Shown: one piece after another, positions 47,094 through 56,700 of the stretch
Layout: each line of letters starts with the position of its first letter
Position numbering within the stretch: position 1 is the stretch's first letter
From: Amycolatopsis acididurans
Lineage (GTDB): Bacteria; Actinomycetota; Actinomycetes; Mycobacteriales; Pseudonocardiaceae
DNA: 64,000 nt
Direction: 5' to 3'
NCBI RefSeq assembly: GCF_012328925.1
Contig: NZ_JAAXLS010000006.1
Location: 124,001 to 188,000 of the forward strand
Program-made: the position numbers and the translations under genes
Notes under the pieces: model-generated
Database searches by the model: none
Told to the model about the DNA's origin: nothing
The model's input: the letters and a program-made list of their open reading frames with translations, nothing else

Positions 47094-48070
47094 CCGCCGC
47101 GGTGAAGGACGAGCTGAGCAGGCTCACGATCACCAAGATCGGACCGCGCCGCGCCGAGGTCGCGTCGATGCTCCGGTTCGCGGGCGGATTGCACATCGTG
47201 GGCGGCCGGGTCGTGGTGGAGGCCGAGCTGGACACCGGTTCGGTGGCGCGGCGGCTGCGCAAGGAGATCCAGGAACTCTACGGTCACCATTCCGACGTGC
47301 ACGTGCTTTCCGCGGGCGGGCTGCGCAAGACCACCCGCTACCTGGTGCGGGTCGTGAAGGACGGCGAGGGCCTGGCGCGGCAGACGGGCCTGATCGACAA
47401 CCGCGGCCGCCCGGTGCGTGGCCTGCCCGCGGCGGTCGTGTCGGGCGGGATCGCCGACGCGGAGGCCGCGTGGCGCGGCGCGTTCCTGGCGCACGGGTCG
47501 CTGACCGAACCGGGCCGCTCGTCGTCGCTGGAGGTCACCTGCCCCGGCCCGGAGGCGGCGCTCGCGCTCGTCGGCGCCGCGCGCAGGCTCGGCATCCAGG
47601 CGAAATCGCGCGAGGTGCGCGGTGCGGACCGGGTCGTGGTGCGCGACGGCGACGCCATCGGCGCGCTGCTGACGCGGCTGGGCGCGCACGCGAGCGTGCT
47701 GCAGTGGGAGGAGCGCCGCATGCGCCGCGAGGTGCGCGCGACGGCGAACCGGCTCGCGAACTTCGACGACGCCAACCTGCGCCGCTCCGCGCGTGCCGCG
47801 GTGGCCGCCGCCGCGCGGGTGGAGCGCGCGATGGACATCCTGGGCGACACCGCGCCCGATCACCTGCTGGCGGCGGGCAAGCTGCGCCTGTCCAACCGGC
47901 AGGCGTCGCTGGAGGAGCTGGGCCAGCTCGCCGATCCGCCGATGACGAAGGACGCCGTGGCGGGCAGGATCCGGCGCCTGCTGGCGATGGCCGACAAGCG
48001 CGCCAAGGACCTCGACATTCCCGACACCGAATCGGCCGTGACCGCGGAGATGCTGGAGGAGGAGGTCTAG
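47084..48070 (+). CDS. whiA: Sporulation/cell-division regulator WhiA
   Basis: A 328-aa protein. An N-terminal LAGLIDADG-like fold (about 1-220) without nuclease residues is followed by a C-terminal helix-turn-helix (about 235-325; [34 protein letters not shown]). In Streptomyces it works with WhiB at septation and sporulation genes. The ATG at 47084 overlaps yvcK by 10 bases; a second ATG two codons on is equally likely. Last gene of the operon. Confidence 0.96.
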   Translation: MAMTAAVKDELSRLTITKIGPRRAEVASMLRFAGGLHIVGGRVVVEAELDTGSVARRLRKEIQELYGHHSDVHVLSAGGLRKTTRYLVRVVKDGEGLARQTGLIDNRGRPVRGLPAAVVSGGIADAEAAWRGAFLAHGSLTEPGRSSSLEVTCPGPEAALALVGAARRLGIQAKSREVRGADRVVVRDGDAIGALLTRLGAHASVLQWEERRMRREVRATANRLANFDDANLRRSARAAVAAAARVERAMDILGDTAPDHLLAAGKLRLSNRQASLEELGQLADPPMTKDAVAGRIRRLLAMADKRAKDLDIPDTESAVTAEMLEEEV

Positions 48071-48137
48071 CGGCTGATCGGCCATGCGTAGCCTTTGTTA
48101 CGTGTATTACTTGTGTGGCCGCAACTCGTAACCTAGC

Positions 48138-48166
48138 GGTTTCATCGCAGCGTGGTCGGTGAAACC
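48138..48166. repeat. Inverted repeat upstream of gpgS
   Basis: GGTTTCA and TGAAACC arms (7 bp, perfect) with a 15-base spacer, in the 116-base whiA-gpgS gap. A looser GTTACG/CGTAAC pair (48097-48102, 48127-48132) precedes it. These could be operator half-sites or the whiA terminator. A CAGACT -10-like element (48174-48179) ends 7 bases before the gpgS ATG. Confidence 0.4.
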
Positions 48167-48186
48167 CGGCGCACAGACTCTGGATC

Positions 48187-49236
48187 ATGGCTACGACCGG
48201 TTCGGGGAAGGGGATAGTCGTGCGTACCAACAGGGCGAACGAGCACGCGGACCTGCACGTTTCCGCCGACGTGGGCAGCTGGCTCCCCCGGCGCAGCAGC
48301 CACGCGGCCGACTGGCGGGCCGAGGATCTGCTCGCCGCCAAGCGCGGCACCACGGTCAGTGTCGTGATCCCGGCACGTGACGAGGAGGCCACGGTCGGTG
48401 ACATCGTTCGCACGATCCGCCGGGATCTGGTGGACGGGGTGCCGCTGGTGGACGAGATCCTCGTGGTGGACTCGCGATCGCAGGACGCGACCGCGCGTGT
48501 GGCCGCCGAGGCGGGCGCGACCGTCGTCGCGCAGGATTCGGTGCTGCCGATGCTGCCCGGTATGGCGGGCAAGGGTGAGGCGCTGTGGAAGGGCGTCGCC
48601 GCGACCACCGGCGATCTCGTGGTGTTCGTCGACGGCGACCTCTACGACTTCACCAGCGACTACGTGACGGGGCTGCTGGGCCCGCTGCTGACCGACGAGT
48701 CGGTGGCCTACGTCAAGGGCTTCTACCACCGGCCGCTGGTGGGCTCCACCGGCACGGACGCCGACGGCGGCGGCCGGGTGACGGAGCTGGTCGCGCGGCC
48801 GCTGCTGAACATGTACTGGCCGGAGCTTGCCGGTTTCGTGCAGCCGCTGGCCGGGGAGTACGCGGGCCGTCGCGAGGTGCTGGAGAGCATCCCGTTCGTG
48901 GTGAACTACGGCGTCGAGGTCGGGCACCTGATCGACATCCTGGAGTGGCGCGGGCTCGACGCGCTCGCGCAGGTCGATCTCGGCAAGCGCACGCACCGGC
49001 ACCAGACCACGCAGGCGCTGGGCCGGATGTCGGGGCAGATCATGCTGACCGTGTTCGACCGGCTGGAGCGTTACGGGCGCCTGGTGTCCGCGCAGCCGCC
49101 CGCCACGCTGCTGGCCCAGTTCCGGCGTGGCGAAGGCGCCGACGGCGTCGAGCGGGAGATGGTGCTGACCGATCTCACCTGCGAGCAACGCCCACCACTG
49201 GCAACCCTGCACACCGCAGACCGCGAAATCGCCTAA
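48187..49236 (+). CDS. gpgS: Glucosyl-3-phosphoglycerate synthase GpgS
   Basis: A 349-aa GT81-family glycosyltransferase. TVSVVIPARDEEATVGDIV (about 56-74) is the GT-A nucleotide-binding start, the metal-binding motif is D149-G-D151 in VFVDGDLYDF, and FVVNYGVEVGHLIDI and HRHQTTQALGRMS are typical of GpgS. It starts methylglucose lipopolysaccharide / glucosylglycerate synthesis from UDP-glucose and 3-phosphoglycerate. The ATG fits a leaderless start; a GTG at 48220 after GGGGAAGGGG is the alternative. Confidence 0.9.
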   Translation: MATTGSGKGIVVRTNRANEHADLHVSADVGSWLPRRSSHAADWRAEDLLAAKRGTTVSVVIPARDEEATVGDIVRTIRRDLVDGVPLVDEILVVDSRSQDATARVAAEAGATVVAQDSVLPMLPGMAGKGEALWKGVAATTGDLVVFVDGDLYDFTSDYVTGLLGPLLTDESVAYVKGFYHRPLVGSTGTDADGGGRVTELVARPLLNMYWPELAGFVQPLAGEYAGRREVLESIPFVVNYGVEVGHLIDILEWRGLDALAQVDLGKRTHRHQTTQALGRMSGQIMLTVFDRLERYGRLVSAQPPATLLAQFRRGEGADGVEREMVLTDLTCEQRPPLATLHTADREIA

Positions 49237-49247
49237 CCCACCCCCGC

Positions 49248-49602
49248 GAGTCGAGCGCTGCGCGCGCCCGAGTCGGGGGTTGCGTGCGCCTGAGTCGGGG
49301 GTTGCGCGTGCGCGAGTTGGGCGTTGCGTGCGCCCGAGTCGGGTGTTGTGTTTGCGCGAGTTGGGCGTTCCGTGCGCCCGAGTCGGGTGTTGTGTGCGTC
49401 TGAGTCGGGCGTTGCGCGTGCCCGAGTCGGGCGTTCGGTGTGCCCGAGTCGGGGGTTGTGTGCGCGCGAGTCGGGCGTTGCGCGTGCGTGAGTCGAGTGT
49501 GCTGTGTTGTGCGCGAGTTGGGCGTTGCGCGTGCCCGAGTCGGGGGTTGCGTGCGCCTGAGTCGGGTGTTCCGCGCGCCCGAGTCCGCCCTTCGGAGTGC
49601 GT
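49248..49602. repeat. 22-bp tandem repeat array, about 16 copies, between convergent genes
   Basis: Units start at 49248, 49270, 49292, 49314, 49336, 49358, 49380, 49402, 49424, 49446, 49468, 49490, 49515, 49537, 49559 and 49581. All are 22 bp except the twelfth, which is 25 bp; the last is degenerate. Each begins GAGT(C/T)GGG(C/G/T)GTT and ends in a variable GC-rich part such as GCGTGCGCCC. Across unit borders the sequence CCCGAGTCGGG forms an 11-base palindrome. The array fills almost the whole gap between the gpgS stop (49236) and the stop of the convergent oxygenase gene (49609). Frames through it give Cys/Arg-rich repeats and are not taken as genes. Confidence 0.93.
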
Positions 49603-49608
49603 GCGAAT

Positions 49609-50367
49609 TCAGGCCGCGTCGTGGAAGACGAGCCCCAGGGTGTGCCGGATGCCGGACCGGACAGTGCTGACGCCGTGCCGGACCGGCGCCGCCGACCAGC
49701 CGGGCTGTCGCCCACTACCCTCGACGGACGCGCTGCGCGCAGCTTGCCTCGACCGGGACGAGCGCACCGGACGATCCCGCGTGGTGAAGATGAGCCCGTG
49801 CCCCTGCGGCAGCTGCGTCACCGTGCCGCGTGACTGCGCGCGCGGCCGTTGTTCGACGAGCAGGAACTCACCGCCGGTGTGGTCGGTGCCCGGCACGTCG
49901 AGCCCGATCACGACCTGCAGCGGGAAGACCAGCTCACCGTAGAGATCGCGGTGCAGCGCGTTCCAGTCGTTTTCCCGGTACCGCAACAGAATCGGCGTCG
50001 GCTTGACCTGGCCGGCCCGGTGACAGCGCGCGAGCCAGCTCTCCAGGTCCTCCGGCCACGGCGCGTCCCACCCGAGCTTGGCGGCCCAGTCGCGCGCGAT
50101 GGGCAGCAGCCGCGGGTAGAACGCCTCCCGCAGTTGCCGCACCGCCTCCGGCAGCGGATAGCCGAAGTACTGGTACTGGCCGGAGCCGAACCGGTAGCGC
50201 GCCATGTCGATCGTGGACCGGAACCGCCGCTCGTCGTCGTAGAGCGCCGACAGGTCACGGCATTCCGCGGGTTCGAGCAGCTTCGGAGTGAGCGCGTAGC
50301 CGTGCTCGTTCACCTCGGCGGACAGCTGCGCCCAGTCCAGCTTGTCGATCCGTTCGCTGAGCTTCAC
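49609..50367 (-). CDS. 2OG-Fe(II) oxygenase family protein (DUF2086-like)
   Basis: A 252-aa protein. The iron ligands are H139-R-D141 in ALHRDLYGE and probably H231 in RHGVSTV, with R241 placed to bind 2-oxoglutarate. The N-terminal half (GYALTPKLLEPAECRDLSALYDDERRFRSTIDM) resembles the family annotated as oxygenase acting on damaged DNA (PF09859 type). The GTG at 50367 gives the plausible N-terminus VKLSERIDKLDW. Monocistronic; its 3' end abuts the 22-bp repeat array. Confidence 0.78.
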   Translation of the reverse strand: MKLSERIDKLDWAQLSAEVNEHGYALTPKLLEPAECRDLSALYDDERRFRSTIDMARYRFGSGQYQYFGYPLPEAVRQLREAFYPRLLPIARDWAAKLGWDAPWPEDLESWLARCHRAGQVKPTPILLRYRENDWNALHRDLYGELVFPLQVVIGLDVPGTDHTGGEFLLVEQRPRAQSRGTVTQLPQGHGLIFTTRDRPVRSSRSRQAARSASVEGSGRQPGWSAAPVRHGVSTVRSGIRHTLGLVFHDAA

Positions 50368-50410
50368 ACCACCCAGTCTGCGTGGCACGCACGGTCCGGG
50401 CTGGCGGAAA

Positions 50411-50848
50411 TCAGTCGGCGAGATCGGCGTGCGCGACGACCTTGGTGATCTTCGCGCGGACGAGGTACTCGCCGTGTACGGCGTTGCGTTTGCCGAACTG
50501 CTCGGCCTGGTCCTCGCCCATGTAGCGGGCGCCGAGCCTGGTGGCCCACGGCAGCGTCTCGTCGGGATCGTCGATCAGCGTCGCGACGCCGGTGAAATGC
50601 ACGTACGAGTAGGGCGGCCGCTGGTCGTCCACGGCCATCGAAATCCGCGGCTCGCGGCGCAGCGCGCGGCCCTTCACCGCTTCGTGCCAGGTCGTGAAGA
50701 TCAGTTCGTCGCCGTCGGGGCCTTCGTTGAGCACGAACCAGATCGGCGTCACGTGCGGCGACCCGTCGGCGCGGACCACGGCCAGTTTCCCGGTGCGGGT
50801 GCCCTCGCTCGCGAAGGCCCACCACTCATCCCTGCTCATCTCACGCAT
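50411..50848 (-). CDS. PPOX-class flavin/F420-dependent oxidoreductase
   Basis: A 145-aa split-barrel protein of the pyridoxamine 5'-phosphate oxidase superfamily: TGKLAVVRADGSPHVTPIWFVLNEG (about 18-42), ISMAVDDQRPPYSYVHFTG and a C-terminal KITKVVAHADL. Such small proteins bind F420 or FMN; the substrate is unknown. It is divergent from the MarR gene over 34 bases. A TATTTT -10-like element lies 8 bases before the ATG. Confidence 0.8.
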   Translation of the reverse strand: MREMSRDEWWAFASEGTRTGKLAVVRADGSPHVTPIWFVLNEGPDGDELIFTTWHEAVKGRALRREPRISMAVDDQRPPYSYVHFTGVATLIDDPDETLPWATRLGARYMGEDQAEQFGKRNAVHGEYLVRAKITKVVAHADLAD

Positions 50849-50870
50849 GATCCAAGAAAATACGTCATGG

Positions 50871-50876
50871 CAGGAT
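50871..50876 (+). promoter_or_regulatory. Candidate -10 element of the marR-like gene and SMC operon
   Basis: CAGGAT ends 6 bases before the MarR ATG in the 34-base divergent gap, again a leaderless layout. No -35 can be assigned. Confidence 0.35.
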
Positions 50877-50882
50877 TGGCGC

Positions 50883-51350
50883 ATGGCGACCGGGCCGAGC
50901 GTGGACGAGGGCGTGCGGACCATGCTGCTGCTGATGCCGCGGCTGGTCGGGCGCGCGAAGCGGCTGCCCGTTCCGGAAAGCCTGCGCTCGTTCTCGCTGG
51001 CGCCCCGGCACCTTTCGCTGCTGGCGTACCTGCTGTTCGACGGCCCGCTCGGGGTCAACGAGCTGGCCGCCCGGCTGGAGGTCGCGCCGACCACGGTGAG
51101 CCTGATGGTCGGCGATCTGAGCCGCAGCGGCATCCTCGAACGCAACGAGGACGAGGCCGACCGCCGCCGCACGATCGTGAGCATCGCCGACCGCTACCGC
51201 GCCGACGTCGAGGGCTGGCTCGCCGGCGGCGCCGGCGCGTGGCGCAAGGCGCTCGACCCGCTGACCCCGGAGCAGCGGCAGATCGTCATCGACACGCTGC
51301 TCACCTACGAGCGCGAAGTCGAACGCGCGGCACCGAAGAGCGACGGCTAG
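50883..51350 (+). CDS. MarR-family transcriptional regulator
   Basis: A 155-aa protein with a winged helix (about 40-105): LGVNELAARLEVAPTTVSLMVGDLSRSGILERNEDEADRRRTIV holds the recognition helix and the DRR wing. It faces the PPOX gene and lies only 11 bases upstream of the SMC operon on the same strand, so it may be the operon's first gene. Ligand unknown. Confidence 0.85.
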   Translation: MATGPSVDEGVRTMLLLMPRLVGRAKRLPVPESLRSFSLAPRHLSLLAYLLFDGPLGVNELAARLEVAPTTVSLMVGDLSRSGILERNEDEADRRRTIVSIADRYRADVEGWLAGGAGAWRKALDPLTPEQRQIVIDTLLTYEREVERAAPKSDG

Positions 51351-51361
51351 TCTGGGCGGCT

Positions 51362-52837
51362 GTGCGTGACTCCGAGCTGATCAGCGGCGGACTGGTCGAC
51401 GAGGGCCTGGCCCGCCGGCTCAAGGCGCTCGCCTGCACCGCGCCGCTGCACGACCTGGACGCGCGCAAGGCGAAACTCGACTGGGCCGACGCCACGGTGT
51501 ACCAGATGGCCGAGATCGCGCTGCACACGATCGACCAGGTCACCATCGCGATGGACTTCGACACCGGTGCGAACCACGACGACGTCGTGCGCAGGCTCGG
51601 CCCGTTCATCGCCGCGCAGGCGCCCGGCCGCCGCGCGAGCGAACACGAGCGCGTCGCGCGCTGGGTGCTGGACAACCTGATCAACGTCGGCACCGCCGAC
51701 CGCGGCTTCCGGCGGGTCTACGGCAGCGTCGACGCCCACGGTGTCTACCAGCGCCGCGCGTTCGACTTCAAACTGCTGATCGAGGTCGCCGCCCCCGACG
51801 GGGAGGTGTACCTGCGCGCGAGCGACGAGGCGATCAACGTGCTCGTCGGGGCGCTGGACACCGACGTGGAGTCGGCGCAGATCGCGGCCGAGGTGAAGCT
51901 GGAGAACCTGATCAGCCGCGGCCGTCTCGCCGACGCGAAGCTCGCCGCCGAGCAGGCCCGCTACCGCACGGTGCAGTACGGCGAGACGCTGCGCGCGAAA
52001 CTCGACGCGACGCGCCGTGACGTGCGCGCCGTGGACTGGGCCGAGGAGATGCCGGAGCTGCTGGACTCGGCGCTGTCCCACATCGAGACCCGGTTCCGCG
52101 CCGAGAACGCGATCCTGCGCAACATCACCCGCGCCCGCGACGAGGCCGAAGACCCCGACCACAAACGCCGCGCCGCCGAGCTGGTCGACATCGTCGGCGA
52201 CTGCATCTCCCGGCACACCCAGCTCCAGTCACGCCTGCAGGCCGCGGGCGCGATCTTCCGCGCCGAGCAGGACCGGCAGCAGTTCTCCGGCCCGCCGCAG
52301 CGCGCGACGATCGACCTGTTCGGCCAGCTGCTGGTGCCCACGCTGGAACTGCCGATCGCGGACGCGGTGAGCCCGGCCGAGAAGTTCTTCCACGCCTCGG
52401 CGGGCCTCAACGTGCCCGTGGTGCCCGCGCTGCCGTCGCTGGTCTCGCTGCTGCTGCGGCCGGCGCCCGAACGCGACAAGCTCATCGGCGAGATCCCCGA
52501 GCCGGAGCTCGTCCCGTCGGAGAGCACCGACTACTACAGTGACGAGCAATGGCGGCGTGCCGACGAGCTGCTGGACCTGCCTGACGTGCCGCGGCGGCTG
52601 TCCGGTCTGCTCGCCGAGGCCAGGGAGAGTGATCCGCAGCTGGCCCGTCTGGTCGCGCTGCGGGCGCTGCACTCCTACAGTCCGGAGGTCGGCGCGGCCG
52701 TGCGGCAGGGGGACCAGGCCACGCTGCTCGCCGTTGACGACGGCACGCTGCTGGAGGACGACGAGTTCGGCGGTGCCGATCTGCTGCTGGGGAACGCGAA
52801 GATCGAACGCGGGGAAGAAGAGGAGGAGGTCGCGTGA
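51362..52837 (+). CDS. Kleisin-like subunit of an SMC (MksF/JetA-like) system
   Basis: A 491-aa protein with no catalytic motif. The N-terminal half reads as winged-helix/globular (HERVARWVLDNLINVG, FDFKLLIEVAAPDGEVYLRASDEAINVLVGALD). A long charged helical region follows (about 180-310, ESAQIAAEVKLENLISRGRLADAKLAAEQARYRTVQYGETLRAKLD), and the tail is acidic (EEEEEV). Size, helical middle and position before a small winged-helix gene and a giant SMC gene fit MksF/JetA-type kleisins. This is inference from architecture and gene order. No Shine-Dalgarno is evident at the GTG; an 11-base gap to the MarR gene suggests reinitiation. Confidence 0.62.
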   Translation: MRDSELISGGLVDEGLARRLKALACTAPLHDLDARKAKLDWADATVYQMAEIALHTIDQVTIAMDFDTGANHDDVVRRLGPFIAAQAPGRRASEHERVARWVLDNLINVGTADRGFRRVYGSVDAHGVYQRRAFDFKLLIEVAAPDGEVYLRASDEAINVLVGALDTDVESAQIAAEVKLENLISRGRLADAKLAAEQARYRTVQYGETLRAKLDATRRDVRAVDWAEEMPELLDSALSHIETRFRAENAILRNITRARDEAEDPDHKRRAAELVDIVGDCISRHTQLQSRLQAAGAIFRAEQDRQQFSGPPQRATIDLFGQLLVPTLELPIADAVSPAEKFFHASAGLNVPVVPALPSLVSLLLRPAPERDKLIGEIPEPELVPSESTDYYSDEQWRRADELLDLPDVPRRLSGLLAEARESDPQLARLVALRALHSYSPEVGAAVRQGDQATLLAVDDGTLLEDDEFGGADLLLGNAKIERGEEEEEVA

Positions 52838-52898
52838 GTGCCGAGGCCCGCACGAAGCGTCCGCGACGGAGGAGCGGGCGCGGCGGAGGACCGATCGG

Positions 52899-53705
52899 GT
52901 GCGGGTGTCCCGCATGAGCACGAGTACCGATGTGGAGTCGGCCGCCCGGCTGATCTCCTTCGGGATGCGGCCGAAACAGCTGCCGGGCCGCGACGTCGTC
53001 TACGCCGAACTGGTCCGCCGCTACGGCGAGGACAGCGCGTTCAAGCAGCTCACCCACTCCGTGGCCGCCGGGCTCGGACTGATGGTGCTCGACGTGTCCA
53101 CCCAGGCCGGGGCCGTGCTCGCCGCCACCGACGAGTCCGTGTTCGAGATCAAGATGGACTCCTACGCGCGGCAGAGCAAGATCCGCGAACGTCGCGAGAC
53201 GGAGAAGGTGCTGCACGGCCTGGTGCACCTGGCCACCGCCGCGCTCGGCTACCCGCGGCCCGACGATCTCGCCAACGACACCTACATCGGCCGGGTGAGC
53301 GTCGAGCAGGTCGACGGCGTGGTGCGCGAGGCGTGCCGGATCCTTGACGAGCGGGCGGCCAAGGCCGAGCGCAACAACGATCCGCTGTCCGACGCGCCGG
53401 AGCTGGAGCAGGCGTGGCGTGCCTACGCCCGCCGTCCCGCCGCCGCGGCCACCAAGGACGGGCGGCTGGCTTCGGACACCACCCGCGGCATGGTGTCGCG
53501 GGCGCTGCGTTTCCTTGCCGACCAAGGATTTCTGGTGCAGGTGAACTCCGAGCAGGGCGGCACCTACCGGACCACACCGCGGTACCAGGTGCAGGTGCGG
53601 GAGCTGGCCGCGGACAGCGCTTTCGAGGAACTGCTGGAACTCGGCGTGGTGGCGGTGGGGGATTCCGCCGGCACGCTCCGTCCGTCCATTTCGGACACTC
53701 TGTAG
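52899..53705 (+). CDS. KITE-like winged-helix subunit of the SMC system (MksE/JetB-like)
   Basis: A 268-aa protein. It lacks enzyme motifs and has winged-helix character in both halves: FKQLTHSVAAGLGLMVLDVST with a short beta wing, and TTRGMVSRALRFLADQGFLVQVNSEQGGTYRTTPRYQVQV near the C-terminus. Small tandem winged-helix (KITE) proteins partner kleisins in MksBEF, MukBEF and Wadjet. The GTG at 52899 is chosen because GGAGGA lies 8 bases upstream; an ATG at residue 6 (52914) is the alternative. It starts 61 bases after the kleisin-like gene and ends 7 bases before the SMC gene. Confidence 0.6.
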   Translation: MRVSRMSTSTDVESAARLISFGMRPKQLPGRDVVYAELVRRYGEDSAFKQLTHSVAAGLGLMVLDVSTQAGAVLAATDESVFEIKMDSYARQSKIRERRETEKVLHGLVHLATAALGYPRPDDLANDTYIGRVSVEQVDGVVREACRILDERAAKAERNNDPLSDAPELEQAWRAYARRPAAAATKDGRLASDTTRGMVSRALRFLADQGFLVQVNSEQGGTYRTTPRYQVQVRELAADSAFEELLELGVVAVGDSAGTLRPSISDTL

Positions 53706-53712
53706 GGGGAGC

Positions 53713-56700
53713 ATGTACGAGCTTTCGCGGGTGCGCCTGCATTCGGTGGGTCCGGCGGGTGCGCGGTATCAGGACGTGCTGCTGGACTTCTCCGGCGTCG
53801 GGCAGGTCGTCAAGGCACCCACGCAGGACGCGCTGTTCAGCGCGGGCATCCACTCCGCCGAGCAGGGGCTGCCGCGCCGGCCCTCGCCCGCGAGCGTGCT
53901 GTTCCTGGAGAACGGCGGCGGGAAGTCCGTGCTCATCAAGCTGATCTTCTCCGTGATGCTGCCCGGCCGTCGCCAGGTCGTGGGCACCACGAACACGCGC
54001 GTGCTGGAGAAGTTCGTCGCCGCCAAGGACGTCTCGCACGTCGTGCTGGAATGGCAGCACACCGAGACCGGACAGCGGATCATCACCGGCAAGGCCTCCG
54101 AGTGGCGCGGGCACGTCGTGTCCAACGACCCGGCCAACCTCGTCGACACCTGGTACTGCTTCCGCCCCAGCGCGAACACCGGTCTGACGTCGCTGCCGTT
54201 CACCGCCGACGGGCGGCTGCTGACCATGTCCGGGTTCCAGGAGAAGCTGGACGAGGCGCACCACGCCGAACCGGAGCTGGAGCTGTCCTGGACGCGCCGT
54301 CACCACGAGTGGACCGAGCGGCTGGACGCGCTCGGGCTGGACACCGAGCTGTTCCGTTATCAGCGCGCGATGAACGCGGGCGAGGGCGAGGCCGCCGACG
54401 CGTTCGCCTTCACCTCCGACGAGGCGTTCGTCGAGTTCCTGCTCAAGGCCGTCATCACCGAGGACGATCCCCGCGATCTCGCCGACGTCGTCAAGACCTA
54501 CGCGCACAACCTCGGCCAGCGCGGCGCGCTGATGTCCGAACGCGATTTCGTCGCCGGGGCGCTGGAACTGCTCGGCCCGCTGGTCGACGAGGAGTCGCTC
54601 GCCGCCGCGTCACGCAAACTGGCCACCGTCGCCCGGTCCGACGCCCGCGCCTTCGCCGGATCCGTTGCGGCACGGCATAAACTCGAGGACGACCGGCTGT
54701 CCGGTCTGGCCGCGTTCGCCGACGAGACGCGGGACGCCGAGAAACTCGCCGAGGGCGACCACCGCAGGCTGTCCGCGGTCGTGACCGAACTGCGCCGGGT
54801 CGTGGCGGAGCTGCGGCTGGCCGACGCGACCGCCGGCAAGAAGCGCATCGACGGCGAGCTGGCGCAGGCCAGGGCGGGCGCCGAGGCTTGGCGCGAAACG
54901 GGAACCGTGCTCGCGCACCGGCACGCGGTGCGCAAGGCCAGTGACATCCGCGAGCTGGTGGGGGAGCGCGAGCAGTCCGCGAAACCCGCGCTGGAGGCGA
55001 AGAACGCGGCCGCGAACGCGCTCGCCAGGGGCCTGCTGGCGCTGGCCCGCGACGCCGAAGACCAGGCGAAGGCCGCGGAGGAACGCGCCGGGGCCGCCCG
55101 TGCCGAGGCAGCCGCGGCGCAGGACCAGCGCGATGAAGCGACCACCACCGCGGCCCGTCATCGCGCCGAGGAGGCGCAGCTCACCGCGCGCATCGAAGAG
55201 GTCCGCGGCCAGGTGCAGCAGGCGGTGCGCGAGGGGTTGCTCAGCGACGGCACGCAGGTCGCCGCCGCGGCGCAGGAAGCCCGTGCCCGCCAGGAGAACG
55301 CGGGCACCGAGCTGGCGGCGCGGGAGGCGGAGCTGGAACGCGTCGCCGAAGAACACGCGACCGCGCAGTCGGCCCTGCACGCCGCCCAGCAGAAGGCCGC
55401 CGCCGCGCAGTCCCGGGCGGACCGGGCGGCGAGCGAACTGTCGAAGGCGCATCGGCGCACCGACAGTCTCGCGGCGCACCCGCGGCTGCTGGAACTGCTC
55501 GGCGGCGACAACGTCCAGCTGGAGACCGACACGCCCGCGTTGCTGAAACGCCTGCGGGAAGCCAGGTCCACGGCCGAGCGTGAGCAGACCTCGTTGCGTA
55601 TGGAGGAATCCGTCGACGAGCGTGCGCTGGCCGCGCTCGGCAGCGGTGGCCTGCTGCCGGCGTCGCCCGAGGTGCAGGCCGCGCTCGACGTGCTGGAGGA
55701 AGCCGGGATCACCGCGTGGTCCGGCTGGCGCTATCTGTCCACTATGGATGCGAAGGCGCGGGAGGACGTGCTGTCGCGGCTGCCGCACCTTGTCGGTGGT
55801 GTGCTGGTCAACGACGCGGCACAGTTGTCGCGGGCGCGGCAGGCCCTCGCCGACGCGAAGCTCCTGCCCAGCGTCGTGCTCCCGGTCGGCACCAAGGACG
55901 CGCTCAAGGCCGGCGGGTCGACGCCGGGTGTGGAATTCCTGGTCCCGCCCAATCCGGCGATGTACGACGAGGAGGCCGCCGACACCGAACGGCAGGCGAT
56001 CCTCGCCCGGCATTCGCGGCGGCAGAAGCAACTGGAGGCGCTGGCGACCGCGATCGGCGACGACGCGGCCCTGGAGTGGAAGCTGACCACCTGGCGTGAG
56101 GACTACCCGCCCGGTGCGCTCGCGACGCTCGCCGAAGAGGCCGAAGCCGCGACGAGCGAGCGCGGTGACGGCCAGGAGGCGGTCACGGTGGCGCAGCGCG
56201 AACTGGACGAGCTGGCGGCACGGCGGAACCGGTTGCGCGAAGCGATTCCCGCGCTGCGCGCCGAGGCGCGCACCGGAGAGGAACGCGCACGCAAGCTCGG
56301 CGAACTGGCCGAGCGGGCCGCTCGTCTTCCACAATGGACGGATGAGGCCGAGCGCGCGCGGGAAATCGTGGCGCGGGCGGAGGCCGAGGCGGAGCAAGCG
56401 GGTTCGCGTGCGGCGCGGGCACGCGAAGAAGCCGCGGAGGAGCAGCGGACCGCGGATGGGCACCGGCGCACGGTCAGCGGCGCCCGTGCGGAACTGGCCG
56501 AGGTGCCTGGCGGCGGTTCGGTGTCCGAAGAGGACGCTCCGCCGAACGAACCGGTCGACGTGCTGCGCCGCGCGTTCGCCTCGGCGAGCGATGCCTACGC
56601 CAAGGTCGAGGTCGGCAGCGACCTGCGTGCCGAACTGGAACAGGCGGAAAGCGCGGAGTCCTCGGCACGGGCCGCGCTGGAGGTGCTCGACCCGGTGGTG

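Noticed and set aside
49248-49602. CRISPR array
   Set aside because: Units are contiguous with no unique spacers, the variable part is only a few bases, and no cas gene is nearby.
49280-49942. Cys/Arg/Val-rich repeat protein frame through the 22-bp array
   Set aside because: The 22-bp period is not a multiple of three, so any frame through it yields a 22-residue pseudo-repeat. No ribosome site exists and the frame runs antisense into the oxygenase gene.
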